The notes under the pieces: model-generated
Told to the model about the DNA's origin: nothing
Databases searched by the model: none
What the model saw: only the letters and a program-made list of their open reading frames with translations
In this document: positions 1-6,495 of the stretch, piece after piece
Position numbering within the stretch: the first letter of the stretch is position 1
Layout: every line of letters begins with the position of its first letter
DNA from: Acidobacteriota bacterium
GTDB lineage: Bacteria; Acidobacteriota; UBA6911; RPQK01; JADFOI01
Direction: 5' to 3'
DNA length: 22,167 nucleotides
Assembly: GCA_022545645.1 (NCBI GenBank)
Contig: JACZQQ010000015.1
Location: 1-22,167, forward strand
Position numbers and translations under genes: made by a program

Positions 1-1
1 A

Positions 2-103
2 AAGCCTTGGATACGGTACGGCATCGATGGGGGCGCTTATCTACACCGCGCAGGTTTGGGCACCTTCGGGCGCACAGAGCGTCTGATCTCCATCGGCCTC
101 TGA
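2..103 (+). CDS. 3' end of an unidentified gene (partial)
   Basis: An open frame enters from the left edge and ends at TGA 101-103. The last residues read GTFGRTERLISIGL. A perfect 8-bp terminator stem begins at the last base of this stop codon, which is the main reason for choosing this frame over the one that stops at 84-86. About 33 residues are visible, too few for a family call. The start and most of the protein lie outside the window. Confidence 0.4.
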   Translation, partial: KPWIRYGIDGGAYLHRAGLGTFGRTERLISIGL

Positions 104-130
104 GCCCTCCACCATGGAGGGCTTTCTCTT
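103..130 (+). terminator. Rho-independent terminator
   Basis: AGCCCTCC (103-110) and GGAGGGCT (116-123) form a perfect 8-bp stem with loop ACCAT, followed by the T-rich tract TTCTCTT. It starts on the last base of the upstream stop codon and should end transcription of the partial gene at 2-103. Confidence 0.8.
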
Positions 131-141
131 TGGCTTTCTTA

Positions 142-171
142 TGATACAAGGGGCGCACGGCCGTGCGCCCC
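142..171. repeat. Palindromic hairpin repeat with a flank shared with 8303-8319
   Basis: 150-171 is a perfect 22-bp palindrome, GGGGCGCACGG followed by its complement. The 17 bases TGATACAAGGGGCGCAC (142-158) occur exactly, on the other strand, at 8303-8319 at the edge of the hairpin element 8208-8311. The shared flank and shared arm suggest one dispersed family. Palindromes of this GGGGCGCAC type are, to my recollection, common intergenic repeats in many bacteria. Between this and the amidohydrolase start (270) I see only the short repeat end at 194-210 and a ribosome binding site. Confidence 0.65.
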
Positions 172-193
172 TACGCCGCTTGGTAAAGACAAT

Positions 194-210
194 CTATGAA
201 TAATCCCGGC
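194..210 (-). repeat. Solo repeat end (GCCGGGATTATTCATAG)
   Basis: On the minus strand this reads GCCGGGATTATTCATAG. It matches the terminal inverted repeat of the element at 21356-21604 and the motifs at 14307-14324 and 18937-18964. No partner end is found nearby, so it looks like an isolated end in the leader of the amidohydrolase gene. Confidence 0.5.
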
Positions 211-269
211 CAGGGTTTACAATTCAGAGTCAGTAGCCGCCCAGTCTGTGGTTCAGGAGGAGTTGAGCA

Positions 270-1703
270 ATGCCTCATATCAGGCACGTACCCTTATATC
301 GTTTTGTCCTGTTGGTTCTCTGGTTTTTCTCACCCGGTTGTGGGCCAGCAGAGCAGATCTCACAATCTTCAGCGGCTCCCTCGGTTATCGTCATTGAGGG
401 GGGAACGCTCATTGATGGAACAGGTGCCCCTGCCCTTTTGGGTACCCGTATTCTGATTGAAGACGGCCGCATCCAGGAAATCGTCCAAGAGGGGGAACTG
501 AGCATCCCGGCAGGCGCGCGCGTCATTGACGCGGCCGGAAAATACATCATCCCCGGCCTGATCGATGCTCATGTTCATTACGATATGCCCTGGCTCCATC
601 GACTCTACCTGGCCAACGGAGTGACCACGGTTCGGGACCTGGGAAGCTCGATCGAAAGGACCCTCACGCTGCGGCAGGAGATTGCTGCGGGAAATATTCT
701 GGCACCCAGAATGTTCGTCTCCGGACCGGGCATTAACCCGAGCTCGGTCCGGGCCATGAATCTGGGCAGCGCCAAGGAAATGGCGACGAAGCTGGTGGAA
801 GCGGGAGTCGACGGAATCAAGGTCACCGGCTACACCACGGACGAACTCAGGGACATTGTTGAGGTCGCCCACGCCAATGGATTAATTGTTTACGGGCACA
901 CGGGACCCAAGCGGGGAAATCGGGCTCCCGGGGCACGCCTGGCCGTGGAAGCGGGCCTCGACGGAATCGAGCACGCTCTGGGAATTCTGGAAGATGCCAT
1001 GGACAAACCCGTCCCGGTGCCAGCCGACTACGACCCGTTCGACTCCACCCATATCTTCCGCTACTGGTATGGTCGAATGTATTCGGTCGTGAATTCCGAG
1101 AAAATCGATGAGTTGATCCAGCTGATGGTAGACAATGAAGTCTACTTTTCTCCCACACTGATCAACTTCGTTCGCAACTTTGTCCAGCGCAACACTCCCG
1201 AAGTGGAGACAGATCCCAATCTCAAGTATATCCCTGAAGATGAACCGGATCGCTTCGGACGCTTCACAGAGGAGGAACGCCAGGATTGGAGAAAAACCAT
1301 GGCACTAATGAAGGAAGCCACTTACAAGTTTCATGAAGCCGGTGGACTCCTCATCAACGGAACGGATTCCCCTGGGGCAGCCCTTCCGGGTTGGAGTGTA
1401 CATCAAGAAATGGAGCTTTTTGTGGAGGCCGGCTTAACGCCGATGGCGGCGCTGCTGGCCACTACCCTGAACAACGCCAAGGTTCTCAACAAAGAGGACG
1501 AACTGGGCACCGTCGAACCGGGCAAATACGCAGACCTGGTCATCCTTGACGCTGATCCTCTGCAGGACATTACCCATACCCAAGACATTCACCTGGTCAT
1601 TAAGAACGGTCTAGTGCTCGATCCTGACGTCCTGCTGGAAGAGAACCTGGAACAGTTCGGGGCAAGAGGGGAACGACATTTTGATCGCAACCAGAGAAAC
1701 TAG
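270..1703 (+). CDS. Exported metal-dependent amidohydrolase (imidazolonepropionase-like)
   Basis: 477 residues. AGGAGG at 255-260 sits 9 bases before the ATG and fixes the start. A hydrophobic N-terminus (residues 10-22) ends at Cys24 in SPGC, a poor lipobox, so the protein is either a lipoprotein or simply exported. The amidohydrolase fold is clear: a small beta domain (IEGGTLIDGTG, 42-52), the metal motif HVH at 101-103 in PGLIDAHVH, Lys184 in DGIKVTG (candidate carbamylated lysine), His210, His235 in GIEHALG, Asp366 in NGTDS, and the C-terminal GTVEPGKYADLVILDADP return to the beta domain. These are the metal ligands expected in imidazolonepropionase-like and secreted prolidase-like amidohydrolases; the substrate cannot be told. 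The TAG stop is formed by the edge of the repeat starting at 1702, so the extreme C-terminus (HFDRNQRN) may have been altered by that insertion. Confidence 0.88.
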   Translation: MPHIRHVPLYRFVLLVLWFFSPGCGPAEQISQSSAAPSVIVIEGGTLIDGTGAPALLGTRILIEDGRIQEIVQEGELSIPAGARVIDAAGKYIIPGLIDAHVHYDMPWLHRLYLANGVTTVRDLGSSIERTLTLRQEIAAGNILAPRMFVSGPGINPSSVRAMNLGSAKEMATKLVEAGVDGIKVTGYTTDELRDIVEVAHANGLIVYGHTGPKRGNRAPGARLAVEAGLDGIEHALGILEDAMDKPVPVPADYDPFDSTHIFRYWYGRMYSVVNSEKIDELIQLMVDNEVYFSPTLINFVRNFVQRNTPEVETDPNLKYIPEDEPDRFGRFTEEERQDWRKTMALMKEATYKFHEAGGLLINGTDSPGAALPGWSVHQEMELFVEAGLTPMAALLATTLNNAKVLNKEDELGTVEPGKYADLVILDADPLQDITHTQDIHLVIKNGLVLDPDVLLEENLEQFGARGERHFDRNQRN

Positions 1704-1983
1704 CCCGCGTTTCTCACACCAAGTCGTCGCGAAGCGGCGAAAGGGCCGGCCTGAGTGCGCTGCGCCACGCGGGAGGGCACCCGCTTTGCGGGTCGGCCCC
1801 CGCAAACGTACTGTAGGGTACGTTGAGGAGGCCGGGGTCACCGGCTGGGACATCGCCAACCATCGAGGTCCGCTGACCTGGGAGCAGGAAGAAAAGCAAC
1901 GAGCTGAAGTACAGAAGATCCACTGGCACGACAATATTGAAGATCTGGTCGTTCGCTATCGCCCGAAGAGTCCAAAAAAGTGA
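1681..1983 (+). CDS. ORF fusing a repeat element to an unidentified C-terminal tail (possible gene remnant)
   Basis: 100 codons. The only start available is TTG 1681, inside the amidohydrolase gene and without a good ribosome binding site; no ATG, GTG or TTG follows in frame. The first half is translated repeat DNA (1702-1843). The tail from GWDIANHRGPLTWEQEEKQR to the end has ordinary codon use and composition and looks like a true protein C-terminus. Its stop overlaps the GTG start of the biotin carrier gene as GTGA, the arrangement of translationally coupled genes. I infer that a gene once coupled to the biotin carrier lost its 5' part when the repeat arrived, or gained a repeat-coded N-terminus. 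I do not recognise the tail. Confidence 0.35.
   Translation: MIATRETSPRFSHQVVAKRRKGRPECAAPRGRAPALRVGPRKRTVGYVEEAGVTGWDIANHRGPLTWEQEEKQRAEVQKIHWHDNIEDLVVRYRPKSPKK
1702..1843 (+). repeat. Dispersed repeat, partial copy of the element at 21356-21604
   Basis: From CGAAGCGG (about 1731) to AACGTACT (about 1812) it matches the reverse strand of 21499-21576 at roughly nine bases in ten with two small indels, and it continues with GTACGTTGAGGAGG. The left edge AGCCCGCGTTTCTCAC lines up with the terminal repeat of the other copy but is diverged. A stem AACGTAC (1805-1811) / GTACGTT (1818-1824) is kept in both copies. The right half of the 21356 copy is absent here. It lies between the amidohydrolase stop and the biotin carrier gene. 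Confidence 0.8.
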
Positions 1984-2504
1984 AACTCGAGGCCAGCTAT
2001 AACAATCGGACCTATGCCATCGAACTCGAAACGAAAAAGAGTTCCGAACCGGGATCCCACTTTGACATCAAGATCCAAGGACCGGATGGAGAACAGGTCC
2101 TGTCGGTTCGGGTCGTCAGCCGTGCTCAGGACCACTGGACGTTAGAAATTGACGGGCAAATCGAGGACCTCCTGATTTCCAGGCAAAGGGAAGAGGTGCT
2201 CATTGACTGGAAAAATCGCACCTTCATCGTCCAGATCGGCCGACTGAAAGAGAAACGACTCAGCGACTCAGTTCCCACTGAAACACAGCGGGCCGCAGCC
2301 CTGACGGCTCAGATGACCGGAAAGGTCATCTCCGTCCTGGCGAATGAGGGTGAAGAGGTCAAGGTGGGACAGGGTCTGGCTATTATTGAAGCCATGAAGA
2401 TGCAAAATGAACTCAAGTCTCCCAAATCCGGCATGGTGATCCGGTGCAACATCCGTGAAGGAGAGACGGTGAACACGGGAGATCTGCTATTCGAGATTGA
2501 CTAG
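1980..2504 (+). CDS. Biotin carboxyl carrier protein / biotin-attachment domain protein
   Basis: 174 residues, start GTG overlapping the preceding stop (GTGA). The C-terminal third is a biotinyl domain: MTGKVISVLANEGEEVKVGQ (112-131), then the attachment motif EAMKM with Lys140, then the closing GETVNTGDLLFEID. The N-terminal 90 residues are an unassigned beta-rich segment, as in acyl-CoA or pyruvate carboxylase carrier subunits. Such carriers need a biotin carboxylase and a carboxyltransferase. Neither lies beside it on this strand; AccD at 3930-4793 is on the other strand and belongs to acetyl-CoA carboxylase. The GTGA junction suggests its original partner gene was directly upstream and is now disrupted. 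The role in a biotin-dependent carboxylase is firm; which carboxylase is unknown. Confidence 0.85.
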   Translation: MKLEASYNNRTYAIELETKKSSEPGSHFDIKIQGPDGEQVLSVRVVSRAQDHWTLEIDGQIEDLLISRQREEVLIDWKNRTFIVQIGRLKEKRLSDSVPTETQRAAALTAQMTGKVISVLANEGEEVKVGQGLAIIEAMKMQNELKSPKSGMVIRCNIREGETVNTGDLLFEID

Positions 2505-2547
2505 GAGCCTGTCCGGGCTAGCTGCCGGCTTGCCTTGACAGGTTCCT
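2503..2547. terminator. Stem-loop between convergent genes
   Basis: AGGAGCCTGTC (2503-2513) pairs with GACAGGTTCCT (2537-2547), 10 of 11 positions, around a 23-base loop that itself contains CCGG...CCGG. It covers the last two bases of the biotin carrier stop codon and the last codons of folC. Position and symmetry suggest a two-way terminator, although there is no clear T tract. Confidence 0.5.
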
Positions 2548-3780
2548 AAGAATCTCCCCCACAAGATAGAAGGATCCGGCTGCCACCACGGTTGCAACGG
2601 GGGAAGCCAGGGCTTGACGGTAAGCAGCAGAGGAATCTTCCACCGCGATGCCTGAGGGACACAACTTCTTGAGCTCCTCAATACTTGCCGCCCGCCGGGA
2701 GTTGACTCGGGTGAGGTAGAACCGCTCGAAGGCCGCTTCCAGAATCTTCAAAACCGAGGCAATGTCTTTGTCGCTCATGATGGCAAACAGAAGTGCGCGG
2801 GGAGCTTGAGTATGGTGATCCAGAAACTTCACCAGGGCATGAGCGGCATCTAAATTATGGGCTCCGTCCAGAACGATTCTGGGGTCTGTTCCGAAGACCT
2901 GGATTCTTCCCATCCAAAACGTTTCTTCAATTCCCTTTCGCATACAGGAGGTGGCCAACGAAAAACCGGATTGGCCCAGGACCTCGGCAGCCTGTATGGC
3001 CAGAGCTGCATTTCCCACCTGGTGTTGACCGTAAAGGGGAAGCTGGAACTCCATCTCGTGGAAGCGAAAAGCATACTTCCCGTCAGAAGACTCCGAGCAT
3101 TGAATTGCCCCGGAATCCAATTCCTGAAGCTCGACCTTGTTCTTGGAGGCCTCGCTCCGGAAGACCCGCTGTACCTGAGATCGTTGAGGAGCCATCAGCG
3201 CGAATTCAGCGCGGGCCAGAATGCCCGCCTTTTCAAACGCCACTTCCTCCAAAGTCTCACCTAGAAATCTTTGGTGATCGAGTCCCACCGGAGTCAGAAT
3301 GGCCAGCAGAGGATCCACCACATGGGTACTGTCCAGGCGTCCTCCCATACCCACCTCCAGAATGGCCAGTTCCACTTTCTGTTCCAGGAAGTAGAGGAAT
3401 GCAACAGCCGTCAAGGTCTCGAAGTAGGTGGGGTGAAAGGAGCGCTCCAGTCCCTCGATCGCATCAACCACACTGCTCAGATGGTGAGCAAACCTCTCGG
3501 AATCGATGGGACCCTGATCCACTACAAAACGTTCTTCCACCCGCATGAGGTGGGGTGAGGTATAGAGTCCATTTCGAATCTCACAGGCCGTGCAAACTGA
3601 ATTGAGAAAGCGAGCGACCGAGCCCTTCCCATTGGTCCCACCAATCAGAACAGAAGGGTACTTCAAATGGGGATTGCCGAGTGCCTCAAGGAGTGCTCGG
3701 ATCGTCTCCAATCCGAACTTCATGGTCATCACTTCATCGCCAAGCTTTTCCAGATAGGTCAGACACTGGGCGTAGTTCAT
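2518..3780 (-). CDS. folC: Bifunctional folylpolyglutamate synthase / dihydrofolate synthase
   Basis: 420 residues, a normal length for FolC, a Mur-ligase-family ATP enzyme that joins glutamate to dihydropteroate and folates in the cytoplasm. The family signatures are present in order: GGTNGKGS P-loop (47-54), EVGMGGRLDST, GLDHQRFLG with the following FEKAGI, and LDGAHN. ATG 3780 starts MNYAQCLTYLEKLG, the usual FolC N-terminus. It follows accD on the same strand (accD-folC, the order also seen in E. coli), separated by 149 bases rich in short repeats (3781-3929). The stop TAG is followed by CCCGGAC, the extended stop context discussed in the findings. A long ORF on the plus strand (2793-3548) is only its antisense shadow. 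Confidence 0.93.
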   Translation of the reverse strand: MNYAQCLTYLEKLGDEVMTMKFGLETIRALLEALGNPHLKYPSVLIGGTNGKGSVARFLNSVCTACEIRNGLYTSPHLMRVEERFVVDQGPIDSERFAHHLSSVVDAIEGLERSFHPTYFETLTAVAFLYFLEQKVELAILEVGMGGRLDSTHVVDPLLAILTPVGLDHQRFLGETLEEVAFEKAGILARAEFALMAPQRSQVQRVFRSEASKNKVELQELDSGAIQCSESSDGKYAFRFHEMEFQLPLYGQHQVGNAALAIQAAEVLGQSGFSLATSCMRKGIEETFWMGRIQVFGTDPRIVLDGAHNLDAAHALVKFLDHHTQAPRALLFAIMSDKDIASVLKILEAAFERFYLTRVNSRRAASIEELKKLCPSGIAVEDSSAAYRQALASPVATVVAAGSFYLVGEILRNLSRQAGS

Positions 3781-3802
3781 CGTTTTGGCGCGCTTCGCGC
3801 GC

Positions 3803-3830
3803 AGAAAATAGAAAATAGAAAATAGAAAAA
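3803..3830. repeat. 7-bp tandem repeat (AGAAAAT)3
   Basis: Three perfect AGAAAAT units (3803-3823) followed by an A-rich unit, then an imperfect run of GAATTT-type words to about 3870. It lies in the accD-folC spacer. The run just before it, GGCGCGCTTCGCGCGC (3787-3802), is near-palindromic. Confidence 0.75.
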
Positions 3831-3880
3831 AAGAATTCGTTTTGAATTTGGAATTTGAGATTTTGAATTTCAGCCGGTCT

Positions 3881-3909
3881 TCCGGTCTGAACTCAGTCCT
3901 CAGTCCTCA
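3881..3909. repeat. 29-bp dispersed repeat with CAGTCCT units
   Basis: TCCGGTCTG, two bases, then CTCAGTCCTCAGTCCTCA. It occurs again in the same orientation at 20458-20486 with 27 of 29 bases identical. Further CAGTCCT units follow at about 3914-3920, and the block runs via CAGCCGGTCTGCCGGTC into the last codons of accD, which encode the terminal DRQTG. Confidence 0.7.
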
Positions 3910-3929
3910 GCACTCAGTCCTCTCTGCGG

Positions 3930-4793
3930 TCAGCCGGTCTGCCGGTCCGTCCCCATGAAGACCAGCCAATCGGCAATGAATTCGGGAAGATCTTTTCGGG
4001 AGAGCACAGCATCAACCATCCCATGCTCCAGCAAAAATTCGCTTCGCTGGAAGCCCTCGGGAAGCTTCTGGCGTATGGTCTGCTCGATCACCCGGGGACC
4101 GGCGAATCCAATCAGGGCCTTCGGCTCTGCAATATTCAGATCCCCCAACATGGCGAAACTGGCAGTGACTCCTCCTGTGGTCGGATCGGTGAGCAAGGAG
4201 ATATAGGGAACCCGCTGCTCGTGCAGTCGAGCCAAGGCAGCACTAATCTTGGCCATTTGCATCAGCGAGAGAACACCCTCCATCATCCGCGCCCCGCCGC
4301 TTGCAGAGACAACAATCAAGGGCTTTCGGCTATCCAGCGAGCTCTCGATGGCTCTGGTGATCTTTTCACCCACTACCGAGCCCATACTGCCCCCGATAAA
4401 GCTGTATTCCATGGCAGCACAGATCACAGGGTGACCCTGGATGGTGCCTTCGGCATTCACCACGGCTTCATTGCTGCCCGTTGACTTCACGGCTTTGGCA
4501 AGACGTTCCTTATAGATTTTCTTGTCGACAAAGTGCAATGGATCAGAGGACTTCAGGTGGGCATCGAATTCCTTGTATCGACCCTCATCCAGTAGAAACT
4601 CCAGACGCTGGCGGGCGCCAATCTTGAAGTGATGGTCACATTTGGGACAGACATGAAGGCTGCTTTCCAGTTCCTTCTTCCAAATCACATTCTCGCAGTT
4701 CGGACACTTGGTGAAAAGCCCCTCGGTCTGGACCCGCTTCTCCTGATGAACAGGGGTTTGGAGCGGGGATTTATCCCTTTTAAACCAAGCCAT
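3930..4793 (-). CDS. accD: Acetyl-CoA carboxylase carboxyltransferase beta subunit
   Basis: 287 residues from ATG 4793 (MAWFKRDKSP). A longer frame to TTG 4829 exists, but MAWF is the usual AccD N-terminus. AccD pairs with AccA to move CO2 from carboxybiotin to acetyl-CoA, the first step of fatty-acid synthesis. The four-cysteine zinc ribbon is seen at Cys30, Cys33, Cys49 and Cys52 (CPNC...CPKC), followed by the crotonase-type carboxyltransferase core with ICAAMEYSFIGGSMGSVVGE, SASGGARMMEG, LTDPTTGGVTASFAMLGD and IGFAGPRVIEQT. The last five residues, DRQTG, are encoded by intergenic-type repeat DNA, so the C-terminus has probably drifted. There is no Shine-Dalgarno sequence; a TATCAT hexamer lies 6 bases before the ATG, which may mean a leaderless message. 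folC follows. Confidence 0.95.
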   Translation of the reverse strand: MAWFKRDKSPLQTPVHQEKRVQTEGLFTKCPNCENVIWKKELESSLHVCPKCDHHFKIGARQRLEFLLDEGRYKEFDAHLKSSDPLHFVDKKIYKERLAKAVKSTGSNEAVVNAEGTIQGHPVICAAMEYSFIGGSMGSVVGEKITRAIESSLDSRKPLIVVSASGGARMMEGVLSLMQMAKISAALARLHEQRVPYISLLTDPTTGGVTASFAMLGDLNIAEPKALIGFAGPRVIEQTIRQKLPEGFQRSEFLLEHGMVDAVLSRKDLPEFIADWLVFMGTDRQTG

Positions 4794-4867
4794 TTGCTCA
4801 TGATAGTGGAAAAGAACGGGAAGGAACAACTCTCCAATCCTGGACGAGAGACCCCACTGGAAGGGTT

Positions 4868-4896
4868 TTGACAGGTAAGGTCGGCAACGCTATACT
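4868..4896 (+). promoter_or_regulatory. Sigma70-type promoter for the xseA operon
   Basis: TTGACA (4868-4873), a 17-base spacer and TATACT (4891-4896): a perfect -35 and a five-of-six -10 at ideal spacing. Transcription would start near 4903, leaving a leader of about 60 bases with a short stem GACCC/GGGTC (4912-4929). It lies between the divergent accD and xseA genes and points to xseA. Confidence 0.8.
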
Positions 4897-4962
4897 TTCC
4901 TCACCTGTGAAGACCCCGCACTGACGGGTCAGGCCAAGCTTTCAGGGAATCCGAAAACACCG

Positions 4963-6240
4963 ATGCAACAGCAAGAATTCAAGATGTTTGAGGATCGGAA
5001 AATCCTTTCCGTGTCTCAGATTGTCAACGATGTCAAAGTGCAACTGGAAACCCAATTTCAGGACATTTGGGTTCGGGGAGAAATTTCTAACTTTAAAACG
5101 CCCAGCTCCGGTCACAGTTACTTCACCCTCAAAGACAGTGATGCTCAAGTCAGAGCAGTCTGTTTTAGAATGCAGAGGCGTCTCTTAAAGTTTCGTCCCC
5201 AAGACGGGATGGATGTGATCGTTCACGGTTCACTCTCCGTTTACCCTCCTCGTGGCGAGTTTCAGTTGGTCGTGGAGTTCATGGAGCCGGTAGGCCCTGG
5301 AGCTCTGCAACTCGCCTTTGATCAATTGAAATCGAGACTGAAGTCTGAAGGTCTCTTTGAGGAAGTTCATAAAAAAAGTCTACCGCTTTTGCCCAGCAAG
5401 ATAGGGATCGTGACCTCATCCACTGGAGCCGCGATCCAAGATATCTTAAGGGTGCTCTCACGACGTAATGACCGGTTGAACATCCTGATCTTTCCAACTA
5501 AGGTTCAAGGAACGGGATCCGCTCAGCAAGTGGCCCGGGGAATCCATTATTTCAACACCAGAGAGGACATTGATGTGATCATCGTGACCCGGGGCGGTGG
5601 ATCTCTGGAGGATCTCTGGGCCTTCAACGAAGAGGAGGTAGCCCGCGCCATCTTTGATTCGGACCTTCCCGTCATCTCAGCTGTGGGTCACCAGGTCGAC
5701 TTCACCATTGCTGATTTTGTCGCCGACCTCAGGGCACCTACTCCATCAGCAGCCGCCGAGATTGTCTCGGGAACGCGGGAGGATTTGTGCACCCGTGTGG
5801 AAGGCTTTCATCAACGATCCGTTCAAGCTATTCAACTCTGCCTCAAGGACAAGCGTGAAGAGCTTCGTAGACTGGCCTCCAGTCGTGCTTTCGTGGACGC
5901 TGAGAGTAAATTGCGATTCTTCCTACAACGTCTGGATGAACTTCAGGCCCGATTGGTTCAAACCATTCCTTCCCTGATCAGTGGGACTCGCCAAAAGTTT
6001 ACTCAACAAGAACAAAGTTTAGGCCAGCAGATCCATTTTTATCTGCAGAACAAGAAACATGCGCTCACAACTCTGAGTACCCAACTTCAGGCCTTCTCTC
6101 CTCTGGCGGTTTTAGAGCGAGGCTATGCTATCGTTACCGGGAAAGACAGGGAAATTGTCCGTGACCCCAATCGTGTAGAGAAAGGAGACACGATTGGAAT
6201 TCGAGTAGAGCAAGGCGAATTCCGAGCGAAGAAGATATAA
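4963..6240 (+). CDS. xseA: Exodeoxyribonuclease VII large subunit
   Basis: 425 residues. The catalytic subunit of exonuclease VII, which degrades single-stranded DNA to oligonucleotides together with XseB. An N-terminal OB-fold (about 13-110: SVSQIVNDVKVQLE...WVRGEISNF...GHSYFTLKD) binds DNA. The catalytic domain carries IGIVTSSTGAAIQDI (148-162), RGGGSLEDLWAFN (210-222) and GHQVDFTIADFVADLRAPTPSAAAE (from 242; His243 and Asp246). A helical region (about 280-390) precedes the conserved tail LERGYAIVTG. ATG 4963 gives MQQQEFKMFEDRKIL; the in-frame ATG 4984 (MFEDRKIL) is an equally common XseA start, and neither has a clear ribosome binding site. First gene of a plus-strand operon behind the 4868-4896 promoter. 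Confidence 0.94.
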   Translation: MQQQEFKMFEDRKILSVSQIVNDVKVQLETQFQDIWVRGEISNFKTPSSGHSYFTLKDSDAQVRAVCFRMQRRLLKFRPQDGMDVIVHGSLSVYPPRGEFQLVVEFMEPVGPGALQLAFDQLKSRLKSEGLFEEVHKKSLPLLPSKIGIVTSSTGAAIQDILRVLSRRNDRLNILIFPTKVQGTGSAQQVARGIHYFNTREDIDVIIVTRGGGSLEDLWAFNEEEVARAIFDSDLPVISAVGHQVDFTIADFVADLRAPTPSAAAEIVSGTREDLCTRVEGFHQRSVQAIQLCLKDKREELRRLASSRAFVDAESKLRFFLQRLDELQARLVQTIPSLISGTRQKFTQQEQSLGQQIHFYLQNKKHALTTLSTQLQAFSPLAVLERGYAIVTGKDREIVRDPNRVEKGDTIGIRVEQGEFRAKKI

Positions 6241-6255
6241 AGAAAGAGAGAGAAG

Positions 6256-6495
6256 ATGGAGTATAAGGACTTCGAAAATGCATTGGCCCGCTTGGAAAGT
6301 ATCGTCGGGGAACTGGAACAAGGAGAACTTGCGCTTGAAAAGGCACTGAAACTGTTTGAGGAGGGCATTAAGATCTCCCGATTTTGTAGTACCAAGCTCG
6401 ACGAAGCGGAGCGAAAGGTAGAAATCCTGTTGAAAGACGAGAAGGGAGAACTCACCGAAAAAGCCTTCCAGCCTGAGGGAGAGCCCTCAGCTTGA
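6256..6495 (+). CDS. xseB: Exodeoxyribonuclease VII small subunit
   Basis: 79 residues, the usual size. MEYKDFENALARLESIVGEL followed by LEKALKLFEEGIKISRFC is the diagnostic XseB pattern of two helices (ALxRLExIVxxLExGELxLExALxLFEEG). It binds XseA to form exonuclease VII. It follows xseA by 15 bases with the purine-rich AGAGAGAAG before the ATG. Its TGA stop overlaps the TTG start of the next gene (TTGA). Confidence 0.93.
   Translation: MEYKDFENALARLESIVGELEQGELALEKALKLFEEGIKISRFCSTKLDEAERKVEILLKDEKGELTEKAFQPEGEPSA

Noticed and set aside
369..872. A 167-codon frame on the minus strand
   Set aside because: Antisense to the amidohydrolase with its clear HVH and C-terminal motifs; no independent ribosome binding site or recognisable domain.
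2793..3548. A 251-codon open frame on the plus strand
   Set aside because: It is antisense to folC, whose motifs are complete; the translation is rich in Pro, Arg and Ser and has no family features.
4794..4829. Upstream extension of accD to TTG 4829
   Set aside because: The added residues (FLPVLFHYHEQ) do not resemble AccD N-termini, whereas MAWFKR at 4793 does.
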